DNA of 64,000 bases from assembly GCA_965369375.1 (NCBI GenBank), contig CBDUQN010000008.1, positions 1 to 64,000 on the forward strand, read 5' to 3'. Source of the DNA: CBDUQN01 sp965369375 (lineage in GTDB: Bacteria > Krumholzibacteriota > Krumholzibacteriia > Krumholzibacteriales > Krumholzibacteriaceae). Within the stretch, counting starts at the first letter, position 1. The number at the start of each line of letters is the position of its first letter. The notes below the pieces were generated by a model. It was not told where the DNA came from. It searched no databases and worked only from the letters and a program-made list of their open reading frames with translations. Of the stretch, positions 8,679-17,113 are shown piece by piece. The position numbers and the translations under genes are program-made.

Positions 8679-9865
8679 TATTTTTTATTGGGTCGAGAGG
8701 CCCATGAATTTCTCACTTTGAGCATCCACATAGGGAGCCGCGATATCAGGATCGCGGCATCGTTGCACGCGTCGTAGCAGATCATGCATCGTGTGCATTT
8801 GGAGTAATCGATTTTCGGCGGGCTCGCAAGCGCGATGGCATTTTCCGGACACGCTGTAACGCATTCTCCACAGTCGGTGCAGACGTGCCGGTTCAGCTTC
8901 GGCTTTGGAAGATGAAAGAGAGAGGCCGCTCTGATAATGGGCCTGATATCGTAGTTGAAGCGATTGAGAAAGAAATTGCCCAATACGTACTGGGTTTTTC
9001 CATACACCTCGAATATTTTGAAGCCCTGCGGCCTTCTGAACGGTCTCTTGACATCATTGATCGGCACTCCCCTGACTTCTATCCGCGACACGTCGGCGGC
9101 GCCGACCTCCTGCTCCCCGGCAAGCGTGAGGTGCTTGACTTCGCTCACGTCGATCTCCATGATGGCTGCGGCCACACAATCGATCGCGACGACATCGGTG
9201 GAGGCAAGGACGAGATTCATGCCGACGGGGTATCCCATGGCCGGCCCCCAGCCCTCCATTGCATATATCGCATCCATGACGATGAGGTGCGGTTTTACGA
9301 GCCGGTTCAAGTCGACGAGCGCCTGATGGATCCCCGATAGGTGCATGTTCCACTTCTCGCGCTGAGGCAGGGTCCCCATCATATTCTTCATGCCGCCGGT
9401 AAAGAGGGTGCAGTTGTGGGTTTTCATAACCGGCAGGGATACAATGAGATCCGCATTGTGAACCGTTTCCGAGATCCCCACCCGCTTCAGCGCCAGTGCG
9501 CCTTCGATCTCCCTTTGGATGATTTTGTCCCGGTCGAGATCCCTGATCTCGAGATCGGGCAGCTCTTCACGGAAACGCAACAATGAGTAGATCGCTTCGG
9601 TGTTGTACTGGTTACCCGATGCCTCACCGATGACCACTTTCGCCCCCTTTTCGAGGAAGAAATTGGCCGTCGTGCGAATGATTTCGATGTTCGTGGTGGT
9701 GCCGACAGAGGCCGTTTCGGCCCTGATGACATTCGGCTTTATGAGAATGTTCATTCCGGGCGTTATGGAGAAGGGGAATTCCCCGAGCAGCTCGATGGCT
9801 TCCCGCACTCCCCGGTCAATAGAATCATGTATCCGGACGATGGATACGGTGGATTGGCCACTCAT
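8678..9865 (-). CDS. DUF362 domain protein with C-terminal 2x[4Fe-4S] ferredoxin domain
   Basis: This 395-aa protein has a DUF362 domain over about residues 5-310, with LIKPNVIRAE near residue 40, VSLPVMKTH near residue 145 and GGMKNMMGTLP after it. A ferredoxin-like domain follows, with CTDCGECVTACP and CTRCMICYDACN near residues 330-370. DUF362 proteins are iron-sulfur proteins of largely unknown function. The ATG at 9865 is chosen because GGAAAGG precedes it by about 8 bases; a GTG two codons earlier is possible. It is coupled to the VTT-domain gene by a 1-base stop/start overlap and is transcribed divergently from acsA. Confidence 0.85.
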   Translation of the reverse strand: MSGQSTVSIVRIHDSIDRGVREAIELLGEFPFSITPGMNILIKPNVIRAETASVGTTTNIEIIRTTANFFLEKGAKVVIGEASGNQYNTEAIYSLLRFREELPDLEIRDLDRDKIIQREIEGALALKRVGISETVHNADLIVSLPVMKTHNCTLFTGGMKNMMGTLPQREKWNMHLSGIHQALVDLNRLVKPHLIVMDAIYAMEGWGPAMGYPVGMNLVLASTDVVAIDCVAAAIMEIDVSEVKHLTLAGEQEVGAADVSRIEVRGVPINDVKRPFRRPQGFKIFEVYGKTQYVLGNFFLNRFNYDIRPIIRAASLFHLPKPKLNRHVCTDCGECVTACPENAIALASPPKIDYSKCTRCMICYDACNDAAILISRLPMWMLKVRNSWASRPNKK

Positions 9866-9913
9866 GCCCACGCCTTTCCGCTAAAATAGTTACATTCCAA
9901 ACATTAAAATTAG

Positions 9914-9942
9914 TAGATAACACCTGCGTTCCCGTTTGTCAA
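9914..9942 (-). promoter_or_regulatory. Putative sigma-70 promoter for the DUF362 gene group
   Basis: On the minus strand TTGACA (plus-strand 9937-9942) and TATCTA (9914-9919) are separated by 17 bp, with a TG one base before the -10. The site is about 50 bp ahead of the DUF362 start codon. Confidence 0.45.
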
Positions 9943-9995
9943 TGAAATCTGTCTCGTCGGAAAAAAATAGATTTACCGTAAGATTAAATTTAATG

Positions 9996-10016
9996 ATACC
10001 TTAATATATTAGGTAT
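9996..10016. promoter_or_regulatory. AT-rich dyad touching the acsA -35, possible operator
   Basis: ATACC at 9996-10000 and GGTAT at 10012-10016 flank TAATATATTA, which is itself palindromic, with one extra T at 10001. The dyad abuts and shares one base with the -35 of the acsA promoter. That is a position suited to a repressor or activator site. No regulator is identified. Confidence 0.4.
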
Positions 10017-10044
10017 TGACTACGAGATTTTTGTTCATTACATT
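10016..10044 (+). promoter_or_regulatory. acsA: Putative sigma-70 promoter for acsA
   Basis: TTGACT at 10016-10021 and TACATT at 10039-10044 are separated by 17 bp. The site is about 80 bp ahead of the acsA start and is preceded by the dyad at 9996-10016. Confidence 0.6.
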
Positions 10045-10124
10045 ACAGATTCCTATCGCGTTCGTCGATAATTCCGCCCCTCGCACCTGCAGGGCGGAGC
10101 GAGAAACCTTGGAGGAGGTAACGC

Positions 10125-12083
10125 ATGCCGGAAGAAAAAAAGACAATTACGTCCATGCTCGACGAGAAGAGAAAATTCTCTCCGCCGGAGGAATTCGCGA
10201 AGAAGGCGTACATCAAGAGCAAGGACGATTATCTGAAGCTCTACAAAAAGTCCGAGGATAATCTTGAGGATTTCTGGGCGGAGCAGGCCGAGCTCATTCA
10301 CTGGGACAAGAAGTGGGACCGGGTGCTCGAGTGGCAACCGCCCTTCTCCAAGTGGTTTATCGGCGGCAAGACGAATATTGCGTATAACTGTCTCGACAGG
10401 CATCTAGAGGACGGGCGTGCCGACAAGATTGCTATTATCTGGGAGGGCGAGCCCGAGGGTGAGACGAAGAAGTACACCTTTCGCGAGCTCCACGCCGAGG
10501 TCAGCAAGTTCGCGAATGTCCTTAAAAAGCATGGGATCAAGAAGGGCGACAGGGTCTGTCTCTACCTTCCGATGGTTCCCGAGCTCGCTATCGCGATGCT
10601 CGCCTGTGTCAGGATCGGCGCCATTCACAGCATCGTCTTCGGCGGATTCAGCGCCGAGTCGCTCAAGGGCCGGAACAATGACGCCGAGGCCAAGATGCTC
10701 ATCACCGCCGACGGTTCGTGGCGCCGCGGCAAAGTGTTCCCGCTCAAGGACAATGCGGACACGGCGCTCAAGGGTTCTCCGTCGATCGAGAAAGTCATCG
10801 TCGTCAAGAGAACGAACAACGAGATAAGCATGGAAGACGGCCGGGATACCTGGTGGCACGACGAGATGAAAGACGCGAGCCCCGATTGCCCTGTCGAGTG
10901 GTTGGATTCGGAGGATGTGTCGTTTATTCTGTATACGAGCGGAACGACGGGTAAGCCGAAGGGGGTCGTGCACACAACGGCGGGATATCTCCTGTTTGTC
11001 ACGATGACCTCGAAGCTCGTCTTCGATATCAAGGACGAGGATATCTACTGGTGCACCGCCGATATCGGCTGGATCACCGGTCATTCCTACATTATTTATG
11101 GTCCCTTGAGTCTCGGCGCGACGACACTCATGTTCGAAGGCGTGCCCAACTACCCGGAACCGGACCGCTTCTGGGAGATCGTCGAGAAGTACAAAGTCAG
11201 CATATTCTACACGGCGCCGACCGCGATCAGGGCCATCGCCCGAGATGGTAATGAATGGCCCGCGAAGCGCGACCTCTCTAGTCTGCGCCTGCTCGGCACC
11301 GTCGGCGAACCGATCAATCCCGAGGCGTGGATGTGGTACCATAAGTTTATCGGCGGCGAGCGCTGCCCGATCGTCGATACGTGGTGGCAGACAGAGACGG
11401 GAGGAATCCTCATTACACCGCTTCCCGGCGCCTGGGATACCAAGCCCGGTTCGGCGACGCTTCCTTTCCCCGGTGTCTTCCCCCAGGTCGTGCGTGAGGA
11501 CGGTTCCCCGTGCGAAACCAACGAGGGAGGCTACCTCGTCATTCGCCGGCCGTGGCCCGGCATGCTGAGAACGGTATGGGGCGACGAACAGCGGTACAAG
11601 GACCAGTACTTCAGCCGCTTCAAGGATGTCTACTTCACCGGAGACGGTGCGCGCCAGGACGAGGACGGCTACTTCTGGATCATGGGGCGCGTCGATGACG
11701 TGATCAACGTCTCGGGTCACCGGATCGGTACGATGGAGGTCGAGAGCGCGCTCGTAAGCCACGAGGTAGTCGCCGAGGCGGCCATCGTACCCATGCCGCA
11801 CGAGATCAAGGGTCAGGGCCTCTATGCGTTTGTGACGCTCATCGGCGGCGTGGACAAGACCGATGAGCTCAAGAAGGAGCTGCGGGAGCACGTCGGCAAG
11901 GAGATCGGTCCGATCGCAAAGCCGGATAAGATCCAGTTCGCCGACGCGCTGCCCAAGACGCGAAGCGGCAAGATCATGAGGAGAATCCTCAAGAGCATCG
12001 CCGCGGGCAACGAGGATGTTGGTGACACGACGACGTTGGCGGATCCGACGGTTGTTCATCATCTTCTCGAAGAGCGTCTGTAA
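10125..12083 (+). CDS. acsA: Acetyl-CoA synthetase (AMP-forming)
   Basis: This 652-aa enzyme of the ANL superfamily activates acetate to acetyl-CoA using ATP and CoA, with acetyl-AMP as intermediate. Motifs in order are YLPMVPELAIAMLACVRIGA, the phosphate-binding loop YTSGTTGKPKGVVHT near residue 270, DIGWITGHSYIIYGPL, DTWWQTETGG, YFTGDGARQDEDGYFWI, GRVDDVINVSGHRIGT and the C-terminal PKTRSGKIMRR. The lysine of that last motif, near residue 617, is the known site of regulatory acetylation. The ATG follows GGAGGAGG closely, and the length matches the family. The acetyl-CoA can feed the pyruvate:ferredoxin oxidoreductase encoded next door. Confidence 0.96.
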   Translation: MPEEKKTITSMLDEKRKFSPPEEFAKKAYIKSKDDYLKLYKKSEDNLEDFWAEQAELIHWDKKWDRVLEWQPPFSKWFIGGKTNIAYNCLDRHLEDGRADKIAIIWEGEPEGETKKYTFRELHAEVSKFANVLKKHGIKKGDRVCLYLPMVPELAIAMLACVRIGAIHSIVFGGFSAESLKGRNNDAEAKMLITADGSWRRGKVFPLKDNADTALKGSPSIEKVIVVKRTNNEISMEDGRDTWWHDEMKDASPDCPVEWLDSEDVSFILYTSGTTGKPKGVVHTTAGYLLFVTMTSKLVFDIKDEDIYWCTADIGWITGHSYIIYGPLSLGATTLMFEGVPNYPEPDRFWEIVEKYKVSIFYTAPTAIRAIARDGNEWPAKRDLSSLRLLGTVGEPINPEAWMWYHKFIGGERCPIVDTWWQTETGGILITPLPGAWDTKPGSATLPFPGVFPQVVREDGSPCETNEGGYLVIRRPWPGMLRTVWGDEQRYKDQYFSRFKDVYFTGDGARQDEDGYFWIMGRVDDVINVSGHRIGTMEVESALVSHEVVAEAAIVPMPHEIKGQGLYAFVTLIGGVDKTDELKKELREHVGKEIGPIAKPDKIQFADALPKTRSGKIMRRILKSIAAGNEDVGDTTTLADPTVVHHLLEERL

Positions 12084-12106
12084 AACGATAATACTGGTAT
12101 AAAACG

Positions 12107-12143
12107 TAAAAAGGGTGGAAGCCATAGCTCCCACCCTTTTTTT
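12107..12143. terminator. Bidirectional intrinsic terminator between acsA and the DHOD-like gene
   Basis: The arms AAAAGGGTGGAAGC (to 12122) and GCTCCCACCCTTTT (from 12127) pair with one mismatch around the loop CATA. The stem is flanked by an A-run upstream and a run of T downstream. It can therefore stop both acsA transcripts (+) and the nifJ/DHOD-like transcripts (-), which converge here. Confidence 0.85.
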
Positions 12144-12198
12144 ATTGACAATCCGAGGCGGATCGTGGTGTTCTGGCCGCCGCGGGAAAGCCGGCAGC

Positions 12199-13185
12199 CT
12201 AACCGCTTATCACTTTCATGTAATTCGCCCTTTCGAATGCGGCGGGCTCGGCAATCGACTCCTGGCTCATCACACCCTGCATCTGAGAGATGGAATCATA
12301 TCCCTTCTCGTCCATCCACGCGAGAAGTCCCGACCGTAGCTCTGCGAGATACGGAATTCCATTCTTGAGCAGGGCGGAGGTCGTCATGACGGCGCTCGCG
12401 CCGGCAAGAATACATTTGATGGTGTCCTCTGCAGTGTGCACGCCGCCCGTCACCGAGAGATCGGTCTTAAGGCGTCCGAAGAGTATCGCCACCCAGCGGA
12501 TTCTCAGCAATAACTCGTCCGGGGTGCTGAGCTTGAGGCGGGAAATCACCTCGAGCTTTTCGGGATCGATGTCGGGCTGGTAGAAACGGTTGAAGAGAGC
12601 GAGTCCGCCGGCGCCCGCCTCGGCGAGACGCGTGGCTATATTCGGAATTGAGCTGAAGAACGGGCTGAGCTTGACAGAGACGGGGATGTTCAGGTCTTTC
12701 TTTATCTCTTTCACGAGCTCGACATAGTTCTCCTCTATCGCGTCGCCGGCCACGCCGGCGTCGGTAGGGAGGAAGTAGATATTGAGCTCGAGGCCGTCGG
12801 CGCCGGCCTGCTCGATTTCCTTCGCGTACCTGATCCAGCCTCCCGCGGATATACCGTTCAGGCTGCCGATAACGGGAATCCCGACCGCTTCCTTCACCTT
12901 CCGCAAGTGTTCGACGTATTCATCGGGGGCGAACCGGAATTTTTCGAACGCCGGAAAGTAATTCAGGGCTTCGGCGAAAGTCTCGGTGCCCTGCAAAAGA
13001 TTCTCGTTGAGCATCTCTTCCTCTATCGTGACCTGCTCCTCGAAGAGCGAATGAAGGATCACCGCCGCGGCCCCGTTGTCTTCCATCTCCTTGATCTTGC
13101 CGATATCCCTCATGAGCGAAGAGGAGGAGGCCACGATGGGATTCTCGAGTGTCAGCCCCGAGTATGTTGTCGAGAGATTTGCCAT
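12199..13185 (-). CDS. Dihydroorotate dehydrogenase-like FMN flavoprotein
   Basis: This 328-aa protein has the FMN-binding TIM-barrel pattern of the dihydroorotate dehydrogenase family: LTLENPIVASSS near residues 11-22, GADGLELNIYF near residue 128, PVSVKLSPFFS near residue 167, LSVTGGVHTAEDTI near residue 238 and GASAVMTTSALL near residue 257. The usual substrate-binding asparagines are only partly recognisable, so it may not make orotate. It lies 17 bp after nifJ on the same strand, so the two are probably co-transcribed. A role accepting electrons together with the oxidoreductase is possible but unproven. Confidence 0.75.
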   Translation of the reverse strand: MANLSTTYSGLTLENPIVASSSSLMRDIGKIKEMEDNGAAAVILHSLFEEQVTIEEEMLNENLLQGTETFAEALNYFPAFEKFRFAPDEYVEHLRKVKEAVGIPVIGSLNGISAGGWIRYAKEIEQAGADGLELNIYFLPTDAGVAGDAIEENYVELVKEIKKDLNIPVSVKLSPFFSSIPNIATRLAEAGAGGLALFNRFYQPDIDPEKLEVISRLKLSTPDELLLRIRWVAILFGRLKTDLSVTGGVHTAEDTIKCILAGASAVMTTSALLKNGIPYLAELRSGLLAWMDEKGYDSISQMQGVMSQESIAEPAAFERANYMKVISG

Positions 13186-13202
13186 GTCATGCCCCTTTCC
13201 GG

Positions 13203-16200
13203 CTACTCGTTTTCGTCGTACTGAAGGGAGGCCATATGCTCATAGTTCTTCCAGCGCCTATTGACATCCGCTTGGGCCTCCTTGAGAAGCTCCGCGGCCT
13301 CATCGGGAATCGTATGACGTAATATGTTGTAACGGTTCTCTTTATAGATGTACTCTTCGAGAGGGATGCTCGGTGCTTTTGAGTCGAGCTGCAGAGGGTT
13401 TTTCCCCTCCTTGATGAGCTCGGGATTGAATCGAATCAACGGCCAGTACCCGGAATTCACGGCACGCTTCTGCTGCTCGAATCCATTGATCAGGTTGAAT
13501 CCATGCCCGATGCAGTGGCTGTAGGCGATGATGATCGATGGGCCGTCGTAGGCTTCCGCCTCGAGAAATGCCTTTATCGTCTGGCCTTCGCTTGCTCCCA
13601 TGGCGATGCGTGCGACGTAGACGCTGCCGTATGACATGGCCATCCATGCGAGATCCTTCTTCGGTGTCCGCTTTCCCGCCGCGGCGAATTTGGCCACGGC
13701 GCCGAGCGGCGTCGCCTTGGACATCTGCCCCCCGGTATTCGAGTAGGTCTCGGTGTCCAAGACGAGGATGTTTACGTTTCGTTTCTGTGCGATAACGTGA
13801 TCGAGTCCGCCGTATCCGATATCGTACGCCCATCCGTCACCTCCGAGAATCCATACGCTCTTTTTCACGAGCACGTCGGCGATCCCGAGCAGGTCCTTCG
13901 CTTCCGACTGCTCGAGTCCGGAGAGTTTGTTCTTTAGCTTCTCCACGCGGGAGCGCTGCTCCTTGATGCCGCTTTCGCTCGACTGGTCGGTTCCGGATAG
14001 CTCCGCAACGAGTTTTTTCCCGATCTTCGCCGAGAGCTTGCCGAGGAGCAGGTGGGCGTAATCGATCTGCTTGTCGAGGGCGAGACGCATGCCGAAACCG
14101 AACTCCGCGACATCCTCGAAGAGGGAGTTGTTCCAGGCGACTCCGCGTCCGTCGGCATTCTTCGCCCAGGGCGTGGCCGGGAGATTTCCGCCGTAGATCG
14201 AACTGCAGCCGGTGGCGTTTCCGATCAAAGCACGGTCGCCGAAGAGCTGGCTGAGGAGCTTGACGTACGGTGTCTCGCCGCAGCCGGCGCACGCGCCGCT
14301 GAATTCGAAGAGGGGCTCTAGAAACTGCACGCCGCGTGTTACCGTGCGGTTGACCTTTTCGCGGCCGATGTAGGGGATGGTGAGGAAGAACTCCCAGCTC
14401 TCCTTCTCCCGTTCCCGGATCGGCGGCTGCTCCTCCATGTTGAGCGCTTTCCTGTCCGCCTTTTTCTTGTTCTTCGCGGGGCATGTCACAACGCAGAGGG
14501 AACACTGCGTGCAGTCTTCGGGGGATACCTGGACGGTGTATTTCATTCCCTTGTAATCCTTGGCCTTCGCGTCCGCTGATTTGAAAGTCGACGGCGCGTG
14601 CCCGAGAGCTCCCGGTTCATAGACTTTCGATCTGATCACCGCGTGCGGACAGACGAGAACACAGCGACCGCACTGGATACAGACATCGGGGTCCCAGACG
14701 GGGATCTCGAGCGCGATGTTGCGCTTCTCCCATTTCGTCGTGCCGCTCGGGAAGGTGCCGTCGGGCTCGAAGGCGCTGACCGGCAGATCGTCGCCTTCCT
14801 TGGCGATCATCTTGCCGAGCACCTCACGGACATACTCGGGCGCCTCTTCTGCTACCGGCGGGAGCATCTCCCGTTTGCTCGTTACTTTCTTCGGATACTT
14901 GATCTCGTGGAGATGGCCGGGAGCCCTGTCAACCGCTTCATAATTCATCTTGATGATTTTTTCGCCCCTGCTGCCGTACGTCTTCTTGGTGAAGTGCTTG
15001 ATCCGTTCGATAGCTTCTTCCTTCGGGAGAATACCGCTGAGAATGAAGAAACAGGCCTGCATGATCGTATTGATTCGTGTACCGAGGCCTATTTCATTCG
15101 CGATCTTGTAGGCGTCAATGACATAGAAGCGCAGCTGTTTATCGATGATTTCCTTTTGTACCTCTTTCGGCAGCCGATCCCACGTTTCGTCGGTGGGGAA
15201 GGGGCTGTTGAGCAGGAATGTCGCGCCGGGCTCGGCGACCTTGAGGGCATTGAAGCGTTCCATGAACGGGAACTGGTGGCATGCAACGAAGGTCGCCTTC
15301 CCGATGAGATAGGGCGATGGAATCGGATCGGGACCGAAACGCAGGTGGGAAACGGTGAGCGACCCGGCTTTTTTCGAGTCATAGACGAAATAGCCCTGCG
15401 CGTAGTTGTCCGTTTCCTCGCCGATGATTTTGATCGAGCTCTTGTTTGCGCTCACTGTGCCGTCGGCGCCGAGACCGAAAAAGACCGCGCGGGTTTCACC
15501 GGGTTTTTCGAGGGCATAGGCGGGATCGTACGCAAGGCTCGTGTTGGTAACATCGTCGATGATGCCGACGGTGAAGTGATTCTTCGGCTCCTTCAGTTTC
15601 ATGTTGTCGAGTACGCCGACGACCATCCCCGGAGTGAATTCCTTCGACGAGAGACCGTACCGTCCGCCGATGACCTTCACCATTTTTCCGAACTTTGAGC
15701 CGTCCGCTTCGATATGCTCGTAGAGTGCCGCGATAATATCTTCGTAGAGCGGTTCGCCGATGGCGCCCGGTTCCTTCGTGCGGTCGAGGGCGCAGATAAG
15801 CTTGACTGTCTTGGGAAGGGCGCCGATAAAGTGCTCGATAGAGAAGGGGCGGTAGAGACGAACCTTTACGAGGCCGACCTTCTCTCCCTGCTTCACGAGG
15901 TGCTCGACCGTCTCACTGACCGTCTCGGTGCCGGAACCCATGATGACGATCACGTACTCGGCGTCGGGAGCTCCCTCGTACTGGAAGAGCTCGTATCTTC
16001 GGCCTACTACCTTTTCAAACCGTTTCATAACACTCTCGACGATGCCGGGACAGGCATCGTAGAAAGGATTGATCGTTTCACGCGCCTGGAAGAATGTATC
16101 GGGATTCTGGGCCGTCCCCCTAATAACCGGCGCGTCGGGGCTGAGCGCCCGTTCCCGGTGCGCCCGAACCAGATCGTCATCGATCATCGCGCGGAAATCA

Positions 16201-16766
16201 TCGTCTTCGAGAAGCTCGACCTTGGCGACCTCGTGAGAGGTACGGAAGCCGTCGAAGAAATGCAGAAACGGCACTCTAGATTCGAGGGTCGAGGCGCCGG
16301 CGATGAGCGCGATATCCATCGCCTCCTGAACGGAGTTCGATGCAATGAGCCCGAAACCGGTGGACCGAACGGCCATCACATCGCTGTGGTCACCGAAAAT
16401 GGAGAGGGCGTGTGTCGCAACGGTGCGGGCGGAGACATTGATGAGAACCGGCGAGAGCTCGCCGGCCATCTTGAACATGCTCGGTATCATGAGCAGAAGC
16501 CCCTGCGAGGCGGTAAAGGTCGTCGTGAGGCCTCCGCGCTGCAGCGAACCGTGCACCGCAGCCGATGCGCCACCCTCGCTCTGCATCTCCTGCACGAGGG
16601 GGATAACGCCCCAGATATTGGTCCTGCCCTTCGCCGACCATTCATCGGCCAGCTCACCCATGGATGACGATGGTGTAATTGGATAAATTGCAATGACCTC
16701 ACTGATTTTGTGAGCTGAATATGTAGTGGCTTCATTGCCGTCGATCATCGCTTTCTCTCTCGCCAT
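13203..16766 (-). CDS. nifJ: Pyruvate:ferredoxin (flavodoxin) oxidoreductase, single chain
   Basis: This 1187-aa protein is the fused homodimer type of pyruvate:ferredoxin oxidoreductase. It converts pyruvate and CoA to acetyl-CoA, CO2 and reduced ferredoxin. The order is the alpha part (YPITPSSSMGE near residue 29), the gamma part, and a two-cluster ferredoxin domain (CIQCGRCVLVCP near 690, CTQCSLCVVTCP near 750). The thiamine-binding beta part follows (CAGCGETPYV near 824, GGDGWAYDIGYGG near 975, SNTGGQMSKATP). The ATG follows GGAGGAG. Length and order are normal for NifJ/Por. It forms a pair with the DHOD-like gene. No convincing promoter was recognised on the minus strand upstream. Confidence 0.96.
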   Translation of the reverse strand: MAREKAMIDGNEATTYSAHKISEVIAIYPITPSSSMGELADEWSAKGRTNIWGVIPLVQEMQSEGGASAAVHGSLQRGGLTTTFTASQGLLLMIPSMFKMAGELSPVLINVSARTVATHALSIFGDHSDVMAVRSTGFGLIASNSVQEAMDIALIAGASTLESRVPFLHFFDGFRTSHEVAKVELLEDDDFRAMIDDDLVRAHRERALSPDAPVIRGTAQNPDTFFQARETINPFYDACPGIVESVMKRFEKVVGRRYELFQYEGAPDAEYVIVIMGSGTETVSETVEHLVKQGEKVGLVKVRLYRPFSIEHFIGALPKTVKLICALDRTKEPGAIGEPLYEDIIAALYEHIEADGSKFGKMVKVIGGRYGLSSKEFTPGMVVGVLDNMKLKEPKNHFTVGIIDDVTNTSLAYDPAYALEKPGETRAVFFGLGADGTVSANKSSIKIIGEETDNYAQGYFVYDSKKAGSLTVSHLRFGPDPIPSPYLIGKATFVACHQFPFMERFNALKVAEPGATFLLNSPFPTDETWDRLPKEVQKEIIDKQLRFYVIDAYKIANEIGLGTRINTIMQACFFILSGILPKEEAIERIKHFTKKTYGSRGEKIIKMNYEAVDRAPGHLHEIKYPKKVTSKREMLPPVAEEAPEYVREVLGKMIAKEGDDLPVSAFEPDGTFPSGTTKWEKRNIALEIPVWDPDVCIQCGRCVLVCPHAVIRSKVYEPGALGHAPSTFKSADAKAKDYKGMKYTVQVSPEDCTQCSLCVVTCPAKNKKKADRKALNMEEQPPIREREKESWEFFLTIPYIGREKVNRTVTRGVQFLEPLFEFSGACAGCGETPYVKLLSQLFGDRALIGNATGCSSIYGGNLPATPWAKNADGRGVAWNNSLFEDVAEFGFGMRLALDKQIDYAHLLLGKLSAKIGKKLVAELSGTDQSSESGIKEQRSRVEKLKNKLSGLEQSEAKDLLGIADVLVKKSVWILGGDGWAYDIGYGGLDHVIAQKRNVNILVLDTETYSNTGGQMSKATPLGAVAKFAAAGKRTPKKDLAWMAMSYGSVYVARIAMGASEGQTIKAFLEAEAYDGPSIIIAYSHCIGHGFNLINGFEQQKRAVNSGYWPLIRFNPELIKEGKNPLQLDSKAPSIPLEEYIYKENRYNILRHTIPDEAAELLKEAQADVNRRWKNYEHMASLQYDENE

Positions 16767-16957
16767 ACTTGTCTCCTCCGGCTGTGCAAAGCTATCGGTT
16801 AGCGCTCCTTGTTAACAAAGAAATAGAGCATATCCCTTATATCCTCTCACATACAATCCTTGCCGTGAGGATGAACGAGGATATACTCTCAGATAAGTTT
16901 AATGTTTTTATTCTGAAAGTCGAGCAAAAATTCTTGGGAGGCAAACCGCCGGAAGGG

Positions 16958-17011
16958 TCGGGGTGGAGAGAGGGGTCGGGGTGGCAGCGATCGGGGTGGC
17001 GATCGGGGTGG
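16958..17011 (+). repeat. Four-copy G-rich repeat (TCGGGGTGG)
   Basis: TCGGGGTGG occurs at 16958-16966, 16976-16984, 16991-16999 and 17003-17011. The runs of four G include an additional one just before the second copy, giving five closely spaced GGGG tracts with potential to form a G-quadruplex on the plus strand. It lies immediately ahead of the glmM promoter. Confidence 0.85.
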
Positions 17012-17019
17012 AGAGAACG

Positions 17020-17048
17020 TTGACAACGGGGAGCATTTGGACTAAACT
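17020..17048 (+). promoter_or_regulatory. Putative sigma-70 promoter for glmM
   Basis: TTGACA at 17020-17025 and TAAACT at 17043-17048 are separated by 17 bp. The site is about 65 bp ahead of the chosen start at 17114. Confidence 0.6.
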
Positions 17049-17113
17049 TAAATAATGTTGTAGGTTACTTTTCATTTCATGTGGGGTGGCTTGTGCGAAG
17101 AGATGGAGTGTTG

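Larger units (their letters stand above)
16767..17113. other. Intergenic region between divergent nifJ and glmM
   Basis: This 347-bp stretch has no gene that I can support. It holds the nifJ ribosome binding site at its left edge and an AT-rich section around 16810-16920. A G-rich cluster with four copies of TCGGGGTGG follows at 16958-17011, and the glmM promoter lies at 17020-17048. Confidence 0.8.

Noticed and set aside
10404..12134. Long open frame on the minus strand opposite acsA
   Set aside because: It is fully antisense to a firm acetyl-CoA synthetase gene. Its translation is rich in Arg, His and Asp with no recognisable domain, as expected from the mirror of a GC-biased coding frame.
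14598..15698. Plus-strand open frame opposite nifJ, with a neighbour at 15714-16667
   Set aside because: Both mirror the nifJ coding frame. The translations have no recognisable motifs and no promoter or ribosome site.
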